Source: Paucibacter sp. PLA-PC-4 (GTDB taxonomy: Bacteria > Pseudomonadota > Gammaproteobacteria > Burkholderiales > Burkholderiaceae_C). From it: a stretch of 64,000 bases of DNA. Below the pieces are notes generated by a model. The model was not told the DNA's origin, did not search any database, and was given only the letters and a program-made list of their open reading frames with translations. The DNA lies in assembly GCF_026241155.1 (NCBI RefSeq), contig NZ_JAPFGP010000001.1, positions 1 through 64,000 of the forward strand, read 5' to 3'. This document shows positions 52,617 through 61,776 of the stretch, piece by piece (within the stretch, counting starts at the first letter, position 1; every line of letters begins with the position of its first letter). The position numbers were made by a program, and so were the translations under genes.

Positions 52617-53084
52617 ATGCTGAAAACCCTCAAAGACCTGTTCGACAGTCTGCTACCGCCGACAGCCAACGCAGATCCGGCCGCCACGGAGCATGCGCTA
52701 CAGCTGGCCACTGCAGTGATGCTGGTCGAGGTGATGCGCGCCGATCCGAGCTTTCATGCCGGCGAGCGCGAGGCGGTGCTGGCGGCGCTGCGTGACAAGT
52801 TCGCGCTCGATGCCGACGAGGCGGCCCGACTGGCCGAGCTGGCTGAGGCCACAGCCAAGGACGCCACTGATCTGTTCGGTTTTACCTCGCGCATCAACGA
52901 GCGTTTCGAGATGCCGCAGAAGCTGCGCATGGTTGAGCATATGTGGCGCGTGGCCTATGCCGACGGCCATCTGAGCGCGCACGAGCGCCATGTGCTGTGG
53001 CGCATCGCCGATCTGCTGCATGTGCCGCAAGGCGCCTATGTCAACGCGCGGCTGCGGGTGCAGGCCGAGTCCGAGTCGCCATGA
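52617..53084 (+). CDS. TerB-family protein
   Basis: The 155-residue helical protein has the TerB pattern: ATAVMLVEVMRADPSFHAGEREAVLAALRDKF, then RMVEHMWRVAYADGHLSAHERHVLWRIADLLHVPQG with the acidic DGxxxxxE repeats. TerB domains bind divalent metals and act in stress or membrane responses. No other ter genes are present, so tellurite resistance should not be assumed. It starts 38 bases before the nitrilase gene. Confidence 0.87.
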   Translation: MLKTLKDLFDSLLPPTANADPAATEHALQLATAVMLVEVMRADPSFHAGEREAVLAALRDKFALDADEAARLAELAEATAKDATDLFGFTSRINERFEMPQKLRMVEHMWRVAYADGHLSAHERHVLWRIADLLHVPQGAYVNARLRVQAESESP

Positions 53085-53121
53085 TCGTCAATCAATCACG
53101 CAGCCGGGAGCTGAGCGGAGC

Positions 53122-54090
53122 ATGAACAGCGCAACAAGATCCGCGGACCTGCTCAAGGTCGGCCTGGTGCAGATGGCCCCGGTCTGGCTGGACCGAGCCA
53201 GGACCCTGGACAAGGTGGCCGCCTGGCTGGCCGAGGCCGCTGCGCAGCAATGCCAGCTGGTGGCATTCGGCGAGGCTCTGGTGCCGGGTTATCCCTTCTG
53301 GGTCGAGCTGACCGACGGCGCGCGCTTCAACAGCGCCGCGCAGAAGACCATGTACAGCCACTACCTGGACCAGGGTGTCGTGATCGAGCGTGGCGACCTC
53401 GACAGCGTCGCCGGTCTGTGCCGCCAGCACCGCATGGCCTGCTATTTGGGCGTGATGGAGCGCGCACCCGATCGCGGCGGCCACAGCCTGTACTGCACGC
53501 TGGTCTACATCGATCGGGGCGGCGAGATCCGCTCGGTGCATCGCAAACTGCAGCCGACCTATGAGGAGCGCCTGGTTTGGGCGGCCGGCGATGGCCATGG
53601 CCTGGTGGTGCACGATCTCGGTGCCTTCAAAGTGGGCGGCCTGAACTGCTACGAGAACTGGCTGCCGCTGGCACGCTCTGCGCTCTACGGCCAGGGCGAG
53701 GACCTGCATGTCTCGGTCTGGCCCGGCGGCCTGCACAACACCCGGGACCTGACTCGCTTTATCGCCCAGGAAAGCCGCTCCTTTGTGATCGCGGTATCAG
53801 GGCTGATGCGGCCTCAGGATATTCCCGAGGGTAGCCAGTTCCGTGCCGAGATGCTGGCGGCCGACAAGCCCTTCTTCGCCAACGGCGGCTCGGCGCTGGC
53901 CGCGCCCGATGGCAGCTGGGTGATCGAGCCCCAGATCGGCAGCGAGGGCCTGTTCTGCGCCGAGATCGACCACGCCCGGGTGCGCGAAGAGCGGCAGAAC
54001 CTCGACCTGGCCGGCCATTACAGCCGGCCCGATGTGACCCAGCTGAACGTTAACCGGGCCCGCCAGCACACCGTGCGCTTCGAGGACTGA
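53122..54090 (+). CDS. nitrilase-family carbon-nitrogen hydrolase
   Basis: The 322-residue enzyme has the Glu-Lys-Cys triad: E51 in FGEALVPGYPFW, K142 in HRKLQPTYEERLVW and C176 in GLNCYENWLP. These flanks are those of true nitrilases, which convert nitriles to acids. No upstream regulator identifies the substrate. The start at 53122 has a GCGGAGC site 6 bases before it. Confidence 0.92.
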   Translation: MNSATRSADLLKVGLVQMAPVWLDRARTLDKVAAWLAEAAAQQCQLVAFGEALVPGYPFWVELTDGARFNSAAQKTMYSHYLDQGVVIERGDLDSVAGLCRQHRMACYLGVMERAPDRGGHSLYCTLVYIDRGGEIRSVHRKLQPTYEERLVWAAGDGHGLVVHDLGAFKVGGLNCYENWLPLARSALYGQGEDLHVSVWPGGLHNTRDLTRFIAQESRSFVIAVSGLMRPQDIPEGSQFRAEMLAADKPFFANGGSALAAPDGSWVIEPQIGSEGLFCAEIDHARVREERQNLDLAGHYSRPDVTQLNVNRARQHTVRFED

Positions 54091-54091
54091 A

Positions 54092-56161
54092 TCAGAGCCG
54101 CTGAAATAGCAGCCGCTCGGCCAGCTCGCGCTGCGCGACCGGCAGCGCCGCTGCCTGGTCCAGCGTGCGCAGCACCGCGTCGCAGGACGCGGTTCGAGTG
54201 CCGCCATTCTCGGCCCAGACACTGCTAAGCATGCCCGGCGCATGGCCGCCCAGCGTGCGGCGCACCACCTCCAGTTCCAGCGCGCTGGGGGCTTTGGGCA
54301 GCCAGCGCGGCGCCGGCGCTTCGGCGGCCGCGCCCAGCCAGCGGGTCTCCTGGGCCTGCAGCTCGGCGGGCATCGCGCGGCGCAACTCCAGCTGACCGCC
54401 CAGCAGGGCCTGGCAAACGCCCGGGCCGGCCGTGCGGGCGGTGCGCAGCTGGGCTTTCAACACGGTCAGATAGCGGCGCCGCAGCTCGGGTGGCACCTCC
54501 AGCAGCAGCCCCGGCAGCCGCTCGGCCAGCACCCGCAGTGCGGCATTCTGCGGCTCGTCGGCATTGCCCGGCTGGGTCAGATGGGCCGCACGCATGCGGC
54601 CGGCCGCAGTCGTCAGCAGCTCGGGATAGCGCTCGCCCAGCAGATGCCAGGCCGGGTTGGCGCCCAGCGCGTCCAGATAGTCCTGCTCGGCGCTGGCGCC
54701 CGGGTCCGAGGGCAACACCACGTCCAGGGTCTGCGGCGGCGCCGCGATCAGCGCGTGCAGGATCAGCTCCTCGCTGGCCGGATACCACATGCTGTCCGCC
54801 GGCGTGCGCAGGGTGCGCTGGATCAGCGGCTCGGGCAGACCCATCTCGCGGTAGGTGGCTGCCAGCTCCTGGTTGGCGACCTCGTCGAACACCGGGTTGT
54901 AGCTGCCGCTGGAGGCGCGGTGAAAACCCAGGCGTGCGCCGGGCATCAACTGGCGTTGCTGGCCGGCCAGAAAGACCAGTGTGCAGGCGCTTTCGCAGCC
55001 GCCCACCGCGCGCGTCGCGGCGCCCGTCTTGCGCACCTGCTCGACCATGCGCTCGGCCTCGTAGACGCGCCCGCCCGGCGAGGCCAGCTCGAACAGCCGC
55101 ACCGGCTGGGCGCTGCCGGCCAGCAGCTTTTGCAGCCGGGTCGCGTCGCCCATGCCGATGGGCCCGTCCAGCCGCAAGGTGCGGCCATCGGCCGAGAGCT
55201 TGAACGTGGCCTGGCCGATCGGGTCGCTGCCGCGCGCCATCTGCCAGTACTCGCCGGCCTGAGGCAGGTAGCCGAACAGGGTGGAGGCGATCAGCTGCAG
55301 GCTGGCCAGCACCACGCTCAGGCGCGCCAGAAAGGCCCACAGCGAGGAGCCGTCGATGCGCCGGTAGGCGCCGGCGGCGCGCCAGACGCCGACCACGGCC
55401 CAGGTATTGAACAGCAGCAGCAGGGGCCAGCCGATCAGCATGGCGATGCTGCCGGCCTGCAAGGCCTCGCCCTTCAGACTGATCCAGGTCATCAGTCCGG
55501 TCAGCGCAAAGCCGATCGGCAGCGACAGCAGCAGGTTGTTGATCCAGAAGCTGCGTGCCAGGCTGTGCTCGCCCTGCCAGTGGGCCGCGACATAGCCGCT
55601 GCCCGAATCGGCTTCGCTGCGCGGGCGGCGCAGCACCACCCGGGTGCCGGCCAGGCGGTCGTGCCAGCAGCGGCGTTCGCCGTCCAGTGCTGCCCAGGCA
55701 AAACCCAGGCCTAGCGGCAGGGCCGACAGCAGATAGCCGAGCCAACGCAGCGCGCAGCGGCCAGGTGTAGGCCGCGCGCCGCTGCGAGCATCGATCACCA
55801 GCAGTCCGGTCAGCAGCTTGCCCGGCGTGGTGCTCTGCCAGGCCCAGAAGCCAATGAAATACAAGGCCGGCAGCGCCCAGTTGATCAGCAGACTGGCCGG
55901 GCGCACATCGTCGAGCCTGCCGACAAAGCCCTCGCGGTAGGCCAGCCACAGCAGCGGCGCACTCAGGCCCATCAGCACGAGCGCGTCGACCAGCAGGGCC
56001 AGCGCGCGCCGGCCGAAGGTGGCCGGCTGCGGTGGCGGCGCGCTCGGGCGCGGCTTGCGGCTGGGCGGCGGCTTGAAACCCGCAGGAAGCTCTTGGGCGG
56101 GTCTTTGCACCATCGTCAACGGCGAGGCGAACGGATTCTCGTGATCGGTGGTCGTGGCCAC
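54092..56161 (-). CDS. RDD-domain membrane protein fused to a ClpP/SppA-like domain
   Basis: The 689-residue protein has an RDD domain at about 48-177 and further helices (about 205-225, 235-258 and 275-297). A ClpP/SppA-like domain follows at about 320-450: LDGPIGMGDATRLQKLL, LFELASPGGRVYEAERM, the likely nucleophile S391 in CESACTLVFLAG and H414 in GARLGFHRA. The C-terminal ~230 residues are helical and unassigned. It probably acts at the inner membrane, with the protease-like domain in the periplasm or cytosol depending on topology. It is convergent with the nitrilase gene. Confidence 0.82.
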   Translation of the reverse strand: MATTTDHENPFASPLTMVQRPAQELPAGFKPPPSRKPRPSAPPPQPATFGRRALALLVDALVLMGLSAPLLWLAYREGFVGRLDDVRPASLLINWALPALYFIGFWAWQSTTPGKLLTGLLVIDARSGARPTPGRCALRWLGYLLSALPLGLGFAWAALDGERRCWHDRLAGTRVVLRRPRSEADSGSGYVAAHWQGEHSLARSFWINNLLLSLPIGFALTGLMTWISLKGEALQAGSIAMLIGWPLLLLFNTWAVVGVWRAAGAYRRIDGSSLWAFLARLSVVLASLQLIASTLFGYLPQAGEYWQMARGSDPIGQATFKLSADGRTLRLDGPIGMGDATRLQKLLAGSAQPVRLFELASPGGRVYEAERMVEQVRKTGAATRAVGGCESACTLVFLAGQQRQLMPGARLGFHRASSGSYNPVFDEVANQELAATYREMGLPEPLIQRTLRTPADSMWYPASEELILHALIAAPPQTLDVVLPSDPGASAEQDYLDALGANPAWHLLGERYPELLTTAAGRMRAAHLTQPGNADEPQNAALRVLAERLPGLLLEVPPELRRRYLTVLKAQLRTARTAGPGVCQALLGGQLELRRAMPAELQAQETRWLGAAAEAPAPRWLPKAPSALELEVVRRTLGGHAPGMLSSVWAENGGTRTASCDAVLRTLDQAAALPVAQRELAERLLFQRL

Positions 56162-56320
56162 GCTGTGCTCCTAGGGTGTGGCCACGACTCTAGCGCGCCG
56201 CTTTGCCGCGACGGGGTCGCTGATGGCGTGATTTGTCACGCATTCCCGACGAACAAGGGGGGAGTGGCGGTGCGCGTACAGTTCGGCTTGGCGTTATTGC
56301 CGTTTGAGCATGCTTTCTCG

Positions 56321-57022
56321 ATGTCCGATGCTTCGCCCCGTCCTTCCAGCACCCAGACCCTGACCGAGTTGCTGGTCACGATACTGGCGCCCTCCCTGGT
56401 GCTGATGCAGCTCAGCAGCCCCGAGCGACTAGGCTCGGCCCGCGCGTTGGTGCTGGCGCTGGCTTTCCCTCTGGTGTGGGCGGCCTGGACCGCGCTGCGT
56501 GAGCGGCGCTTCAGCTGGATGGCGGCGCTGGGCGTGTTCAGCACCCTGCTGACCGGCGGCATTGGCCTGCTGGCGCTGGACACGCGCTGGCTGGCCATCA
56601 AGGAGGCGGCGGTGCCCGGCGTGATCGGCCTGGCCATCTTGCTGTCGGTGCTGAGCAAGCGCCCACTGGTGCGGCTGCTGGTGTTCAACCCGAGCATGAT
56701 GGATGTTCCCCGCATCGAGGCCGCGCTGGCCGAGCGCGGCCAGAGCGCCGCCTTCGAGCGCCGGCTGCGCTTGGGCACGCTGATGCTGGCCGGAAGCTTC
56801 GCCTTTTCCAGCGTGATGAACTATGTGCTGGCGCGCTGGCTGGTCACCAGCCCGGCCGGCACCGAGGCCTTCAACGCCGAGCTGGGCCGAATGAATCTGC
56901 TGAGTTGGCCGATGATCGCGATTCCCTCGATGCTGCTGACCATGGGCGTTCTGTTCTATCTGGCCAAGGGCATCCACCGGATGACCGGACTGAAGCTGGA
57001 AGACTGCCTGCGCCATCAGTGA
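56321..57022 (+). CDS. VC0807-type integral membrane protein
   Basis: The 233-residue protein has about six membrane helices (LVTILAPSLVLMQLSSPERLG, FPLVWAAWTALRERRFSWMAALGVFSTLLTGG and later segments). The pattern matches the VC0807/YciB-like family of unknown function. The start at 56321 places the first helix near the N-terminus. A long upstream frame overlapping the RDD gene's promoter was not used. Confidence 0.7.
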   Translation: MSDASPRPSSTQTLTELLVTILAPSLVLMQLSSPERLGSARALVLALAFPLVWAAWTALRERRFSWMAALGVFSTLLTGGIGLLALDTRWLAIKEAAVPGVIGLAILLSVLSKRPLVRLLVFNPSMMDVPRIEAALAERGQSAAFERRLRLGTLMLAGSFAFSSVMNYVLARWLVTSPAGTEAFNAELGRMNLLSWPMIAIPSMLLTMGVLFYLAKGIHRMTGLKLEDCLRHQ

Positions 57023-57173
57023 GCACAGACGCTTCATCCGTGCAGTACCGCACTATGGCCGGCCCCGACTGCGGGAAGTTCCCAGGCTGATTTGTACGGC
57101 GCCTCGCTTACCGTCGCCCACCTGTCTAGATGGAGCCGCCAGGCTCGCGATAACGCGAAACGGTGGTCGGGGG

Positions 57174-58169
57174 ATGCGAATGAGCCACAAGAGCAAGCAA
57201 AGACTATGGGGCTACCGAGCGGGCCTTCGCGGCCTCGCTATGGCCGTGCTGGGCTGTGCACTGTGTGCGGCCGTGCAGGCCGCGCCGCCCACCATCGGTG
57301 CGATCGTGCCCAAGAGTTGGCCCAGCGCAGCCCAGGGCGAGGAGATCCACAACGGCATGTTGCTGGCGCTCAAAACCTCGTCTATCCAGCCGGTGCCGAC
57401 CCTGCTGGTGCAGGACAGCGGCTGCGACTACCGGCGCGCCGAGGCGGCGGCCAAGCAGCTGGTCGAGGCCAAGGTCGATGTGGTGCTGGGGGGCTGGTGC
57501 GTGCTGGGCGGTGTGCCGGCCTTGTTGAAGGCGGCCGGGGTGCCGCTGGTGTCCAGCAATGCCGAGCGCTATCTGCTCGATGCCCATGTGCTGCAGCTAG
57601 GGCGGGTGGGTCCGCGCGTTGGCGAGAGCGTGGCCGCGACGCTGCGCCGCGAGACCGGGCTGAGGGTCTCTGCCAGCAGCAGCTGCTGGATGGACTTCGA
57701 GGCCGCCGGCTCGGAGAAGTTTGATGCCGTGCTGTGCCCGACCCTGGTCATCGATCAGGCGCGCTGGGCCCAGGTCGAGGGCCTCTACACCGCCGCCTTT
57801 CTCAAGCCCTTCACGGTAGCCGCCGCACGCGGTTATGCGGCGATGGAAGTGGGCCTGAGCTATCTGCGCAAGCTGCGCAGCGGTGCCAAGCCGGCGGTGG
57901 CACTGGCCGAAGCCCAGACCATACAGACCCTGCTGGGCCCGGTGCCAGCACCCGATGCGCCCACCCCGGCCACCGCGATGCAGTTGCTGCTGATGGCAAA
58001 GTTGCCGCGCCTGGCGCCCAAAGAAAGCGCCCAGCTCAATGCCATGTTGAAGGCCAAGTCCTGCGCCTGCAAGCCGGGCTGCAGCGAGAGTGAGGCCAAA
58101 TGGCGCGAGCTGCCCTTTGTGCTGGCTTCGTGCACGGGGGGCAAGCCGGTCGCCGCCGGAAACACTTGA
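57174..58169 (+). CDS. branched-chain-amino-acid-type periplasmic binding protein, truncated form
   Basis: The 331-residue protein has a signal peptide and lobe 1 of type 1 periplasmic binding proteins (PTIGAIVPKSWPSAAQGEEIHNGMLLALK, DYRRAEAAAKQLVEAKVDVVLGGW). Lobe 2 appears shortened: it runs from TGLRVSASSSCWMDFE directly to LYTAAFLKPFTVAAARGYAAMEV. The C-terminus has KSCACKPGCSESE, with three clustered cysteines. No permease or ATPase genes adjoin it. The start at 57174 or 57180. A second binding protein follows. Confidence 0.7.
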   Translation: MRMSHKSKQRLWGYRAGLRGLAMAVLGCALCAAVQAAPPTIGAIVPKSWPSAAQGEEIHNGMLLALKTSSIQPVPTLLVQDSGCDYRRAEAAAKQLVEAKVDVVLGGWCVLGGVPALLKAAGVPLVSSNAERYLLDAHVLQLGRVGPRVGESVAATLRRETGLRVSASSSCWMDFEAAGSEKFDAVLCPTLVIDQARWAQVEGLYTAAFLKPFTVAAARGYAAMEVGLSYLRKLRSGAKPAVALAEAQTIQTLLGPVPAPDAPTPATAMQLLLMAKLPRLAPKESAQLNAMLKAKSCACKPGCSESEAKWRELPFVLASCTGGKPVAAGNT

Positions 58170-58234
58170 GTCGGCCGGGCTGCGCCATACTATGGACGGC
58201 GGCTTGGCCGAGTCGAACACGATAGGAGTGGGGC

Positions 58235-58999
58235 ATGAGCCTGTGCAGAAGACAGACGCTGCTGCTGCTGGGCAGCTCCGTGCTCTGCCTGCCGGCCGCA
58301 GCCCAGGCCACGCTGGTGATTGTGGCGGGCGAGTTGCCGCCTTATGTGAGCGAGCGGCGCGAGCAGAGCTTTCTGAGCGATCTGTTCGAAGAGATCGGTA
58401 AGCAGATGGGCATGCGTTTCGAGTTCCGCTTCATGCCCTGGAAACGCTGTGAAATAGCCGTCGAGGATTTGCAGGCCTGGGGCGCGGTGCCCTATGTGCA
58501 GACGCCCGAACGCGAACGAAAACACCTGTTCTCCGAGCCGTTGTATGCCAAGCGGACCATGTTCTTTTATTACAGCCCGAGCGGGCCGCGTCCGGAGATT
58601 GGCTTTGCCCTGCTGAGCGATCTGAAGCCCTACCGCATTGGCGGCGTGCGCGGCTACTACTACGAGCAGATGTTCGCAGAGGCAGGCCTGCGGGTCGACT
58701 TTGCAGTCGGCGAGGAGCAGAGCTTTGTCAAGCTGCGTGCCGGCCGGGTGGATCTCGTGCCGGCGGTCGAGGCGGTCGGCCGTGACATGATCAAGACCCT
58801 GTTCCCGCCCGAGGAGCAGGCCCATTTCCAGATGTTGGAGCGGCCCCTGCATCTGGGCTTCAACTTCCTGATGAGCTCGCGCCAATACCCTGGCAATGCA
58901 GGCGCCACCGGTCTGCTGGCCCGCTTCAATAGGGCGCTGGCCGAGCTGCGGCGCAACGGCGTCTACAACGCCGTGGCCGCGCGGCATGGACTGAGCTGA
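58235..58999 (+). CDS. family 3 periplasmic solute-binding protein
   Basis: The 254-residue protein has a signal peptide (LLLLGSSVLCLPAAAQA) and the amino-acid-binding protein fold. Landmarks are LPPYVSERREQSFLSDLFEEIGKQMGMRFEFRFMPWKRCE and the late LDLVPAVEAVGRDMIKTL region, read as VDLVPAVEAV. The MPWKR motif occurs in orphan family-3 proteins. No transporter genes are adjacent, so it may feed a distant permease or act in sensing. It starts 65 bases after the preceding binding-protein gene. Confidence 0.85.
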   Translation: MSLCRRQTLLLLGSSVLCLPAAAQATLVIVAGELPPYVSERREQSFLSDLFEEIGKQMGMRFEFRFMPWKRCEIAVEDLQAWGAVPYVQTPERERKHLFSEPLYAKRTMFFYYSPSGPRPEIGFALLSDLKPYRIGGVRGYYYEQMFAEAGLRVDFAVGEEQSFVKLRAGRVDLVPAVEAVGRDMIKTLFPPEEQAHFQMLERPLHLGFNFLMSSRQYPGNAGATGLLARFNRALAELRRNGVYNAVAARHGLS

Positions 59000-59023
59000 G
59001 CTCACGACGCCGGGTTGCTGGCA

Positions 59024-59533
59024 TCAATCCAGATCGGGAAAACGGTCGCTCGGGAATACCGTGCTCTGGCTCAGCCGTAGCACCTGGCCGTTCTTGAAAT
59101 GCACATTGAAGCGCAGCAGATAGCCGCCCTGCTCGGGCTGCACATTCCAGTCCCAGACATCCTCGCCGCTGAAGCGGAAGAACACCCGCGTGCGCTCGCG
59201 GCCCAGCAGTCGGCTGACCTGTTCCTCGCTCATGCCGGGCGTGATGCTGAAGCGGCTGGCCTGAAGCAGGGTGTCGCGCACGCCGACCAGCTTGCCGGCC
59301 GCGTCGAGCTTGACCATGAAGCAGGTGTTGCCGAAGGGCTGGCTCGAATACTCCAGCGTGCGGCCGCCGTCGGCGTCCTGCCAGACCTGTACCGGCCGGC
59401 CATAGAAGGCCTGCACCTGGTCGGCCGTGCTGACGCTGGGCTGCAGGCGGGCATCGCGCTCCGGCGTGGCGCAGCCGGCCAGCGCGGCCAGCAGCGCGCT
59501 CAGCAAGAGGGTACGCGGTGAACGACGGGTCAT
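59024..59533 (-). CDS. outer-membrane lipoprotein, BamE/OmlA-like
   Basis: The 169-residue protein has a lipoprotein signal with lipobox LAGC (cysteine near residue 22). The mature domain has STADQVQAFYGRPVQVWQDADGGRTLEYSSQP, then FSITPGMSEEQVSRLLGRERTRVFFRFSGEDVWDWN. This repeated G-x-P/x-x-V pattern resembles SmpA/OmlA domains. A role in outer membrane assembly is possible but unproven. It shares a short promoter region with the divergent CopD-like gene. Confidence 0.78.
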   Translation of the reverse strand: MTRRSPRTLLLSALLAALAGCATPERDARLQPSVSTADQVQAFYGRPVQVWQDADGGRTLEYSSQPFGNTCFMVKLDAAGKLVGVRDTLLQASRFSITPGMSEEQVSRLLGRERTRVFFRFSGEDVWDWNVQPEQGGYLLRFNVHFKNGQVLRLSQSTVFPSDRFPDLD

Positions 59534-59573
59534 GATGGCCCGATTATTCCGCGGCACCCGTCACAATCGGTCG

Positions 59574-60032
59574 ATGCTTTACGAACTCATCAAACTGTTG
59601 CACCTGATTGCCGCCATGCTGTGGATGGGTGGCATGGCCTTCATGCTGTTCGCGCTGCGGCCGGCCGCCATCGCGACGCTGGAGCCGCAGCCGCGCGCGC
59701 GGCTGATGGAGCAGGTTTGGCGGCGCTTTTTCGCTCTCGTGCTCGGGGCCGTCGTGCTGCTGTTCGGCACCGGCAGCCATCTCTACACCGCCGCCTACAA
59801 GGCCGCCGGCGGCAGCGTGCCGCTGGGCTGGCAGGTGATGTTGGTGCTGGGCCTGGCGATGTTCGCGATCTTCGGCCACATCTATGTCGCCGGTTTCCGC
59901 AAATTCCGCCGCGCGCTGGCTGGCGCGCAATGGCCGCAGGCCGCAGCGGCGGCCGGGCAGATCCAGAAGCTGGTGTGGCTGAACTTCGTGCTGGGCTGGC
60001 TGGCGATCGCGGCTGTGCGCCTGTTGGCTTGA
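59574..60032 (+). CDS. CopD-family four-helix membrane protein
   Basis: The 152-residue protein has four membrane helices (about 4-25, 50-70, 84-104 and 128-150) and the N-terminal LIKLLHLIAAMLWMGGMAFMLFALRPA pattern of CopD-family proteins, with a histidine in the first helix. The function is unproven; CopD proteins are linked to copper uptake or to heme-type electron transfer. It is divergent from the OmlA-like lipoprotein. Confidence 0.8.
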   Translation: MLYELIKLLHLIAAMLWMGGMAFMLFALRPAAIATLEPQPRARLMEQVWRRFFALVLGAVVLLFGTGSHLYTAAYKAAGGSVPLGWQVMLVLGLAMFAIFGHIYVAGFRKFRRALAGAQWPQAAAAAGQIQKLVWLNFVLGWLAIAAVRLLA

Positions 60033-60043
60033 GAAGGGCGCAC

Positions 60044-60061
60044 CCAGGCCGTTCGGCCTGG
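60044..60061 (+). other. possible terminator hairpin between copD-like and phoX-like genes
   Basis: CCAGGCC pairs with GGCCTGG around GTTC, 11 bases after the CopD-like stop. There is no T tract, so termination is uncertain. Confidence 0.3.
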
Positions 60062-60129
60062 AGGCTGGTCACGGGCCTGCCACATCGGTGGCGCAGCATG
60101 GTGCCAGCCACCGCCACCAGGAGCCGACC

Positions 60130-61776
60130 ATGCCGCAGCCGTTTTCCCCCCGACGACGCCAACTCCTGCAGGGCTCCGGAGCCTTGGCCGCCGGCGGCAT
60201 GGCCAGCATCCTGGGCGGGCTGCAGGTCCGCAACGCCATGGCCGCCACCGGCGGCAAGCAGCTGCTGACGGCGGCGTCCCCCTATGGCGCGCTGGCGCCG
60301 GTCAATGACCTGAGCACCGGCCTGCCTCTGCTGCAACTGCCGGCCGGCTTTTCCTACCGCTCCTACGGTTGGAGCGGCGATGCGATGGACGATGGCAGAC
60401 CGACCCCGAATGCGCATGACGGCATGGCCGTAGTCGGTGCGCGGCGCATCGGACGCAGCAGCGAGCTGATGCTGGTGCGAAACCATGAGCGCGGCCTGGT
60501 GGCCACGTTGGCCGAGACGATCGCTGCGCCGCACGTCTACGCCGACAAGCCTGTCAACGGCATCATCACCGCCTTCTATGCCGGCCTGCCGATACGCATA
60601 GGCGCCAGCGGCGTGGTCACCAACCCGGCCGCACCAGCGCCGACGCCCTTCACCGGCTATGCGGCCGGCGGCACCTCGACCCTGCTGATGCGCGACAACC
60701 AGTGGGTGGGCGTGCGCGGCTCGCTGGGCGGCACGCTGGGCAACTGCGCCGGCGGCCCGACACCCTGGGGCAGCTGGCTCAGTTGCGAAGAAACGATCTA
60801 TGACTTCTCCGGCATCGGCGGCAAGAAGCACGGCTATGTGTTCGAGGTCCACGGCGATCCGGCCCTCACCAGCGCCGAGCCCATCGTCGGCATGGGCCGC
60901 TTCGTGCATGAGGCGGTCGCCATCGATCCTGCCAGCGGACATGTCTATCTGACCGAAGACAACCGCAATATCAGCGCGCTGTACCGCTATTTGCCCCGGG
61001 ACAGCAGCGGCCAGCCCGGCAGCCTGCATCGCGGAGGTCGGCTGCAGGCCGCACGCATCCGCGCGCTGCTGCGCAAGGCGGTGCCGGCCACGCTGGCCCA
61101 GGCCAATGACGTCGGCCTGCTGGACCCGCAGATTGGCGACGAGTACGAGCTGGAGTGGGTGGACATCGCGGACCCCGATGCCGACCCGGTGGTGGTGGTG
61201 GGCCAGCCCGGCGGCGTCAGCCTGGGCTTTGCTGCCGGCCCGACCCACCAGGCGCTGAGCCAGGGCTGTGCCCGCATGAGTCGCGGCGAGGGTATCTGGC
61301 ATGCGGCCGGCAAGCTCTACATTGTCGACACCGCGGCCGGCACTGATCGCAACGACCGACCCGGCCAGGGTGAGGGCGCGGTCTGGGAGCTGAGCCTGGC
61401 GACGATGCGGCTGCGCGCGATCTTCGTCAGCGGCGATGCCAGTGTCGGCAACAACCCGGACAACGTTACTGTCAGCCCGCGCGGCGGCGTCCTGCTGTGC
61501 GAAGACGGCGGTGCCTCGGCCGACGCTTATGGCAGCGGCTCGCGCCTCTTGGGCTTAAGCCCGGCCGGCGCGGCCTATATTTTCTGCAAGAACCATCTGC
61601 TGCTGGAGGCCGGCCCGCTGCAGGCGGCCGGCAAGCAGGTGGCCGCCGGCAGTTACCTCGACTCGGAGTTCTGCGGCGCCTGCTTCGACCCGAGCGGCCG
61701 GCTGCTCTTTGTCAATCTGCAGCGCCCCGGCCTGACCGTCGCGATCGCCGGCCCCTGGATGCGCGGCAATCTCTAG
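60130..61776 (+). CDS. PhoX-type DUF839 alkaline phosphatase
   Basis: The 548-residue protein has a Tat signal (RRRQLLQGSGALAAGG), and DUF839/PhoX landmarks: NAHDGMAVVGAR, LMLVRNHERG, GGTSTLLMRD, GNCAGGPTPWGSWLSCEETIYDF and VTVSPRGGVLLCEDGG. PhoX enzymes release phosphate from organic esters using calcium and iron and are exported folded by Tat. Together with the phospholipase C at 23905 it suggests phosphate scavenging. Confidence 0.88.
   Translation: MPQPFSPRRRQLLQGSGALAAGGMASILGGLQVRNAMAATGGKQLLTAASPYGALAPVNDLSTGLPLLQLPAGFSYRSYGWSGDAMDDGRPTPNAHDGMAVVGARRIGRSSELMLVRNHERGLVATLAETIAAPHVYADKPVNGIITAFYAGLPIRIGASGVVTNPAAPAPTPFTGYAAGGTSTLLMRDNQWVGVRGSLGGTLGNCAGGPTPWGSWLSCEETIYDFSGIGGKKHGYVFEVHGDPALTSAEPIVGMGRFVHEAVAIDPASGHVYLTEDNRNISALYRYLPRDSSGQPGSLHRGGRLQAARIRALLRKAVPATLAQANDVGLLDPQIGDEYELEWVDIADPDADPVVVVGQPGGVSLGFAAGPTHQALSQGCARMSRGEGIWHAAGKLYIVDTAAGTDRNDRPGQGEGAVWELSLATMRLRAIFVSGDASVGNNPDNVTVSPRGGVLLCEDGGASADAYGSGSRLLGLSPAGAAYIFCKNHLLLEAGPLQAAGKQVAAGSYLDSEFCGACFDPSGRLLFVNLQRPGLTVAIAGPWMRGNL

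Noticed and set aside
52617-53084. Tellurite-resistance operon
   Set aside because: Only a TerB-type gene is present; TerC, TerD and TerE are absent.
54242-55714. Long open frame antisense to the RDD-fusion gene
   Set aside because: It is alanine-, glutamine- and arginine-rich low-complexity translation expected opposite GC-rich coding sequence, and the other strand has clear domain motifs.
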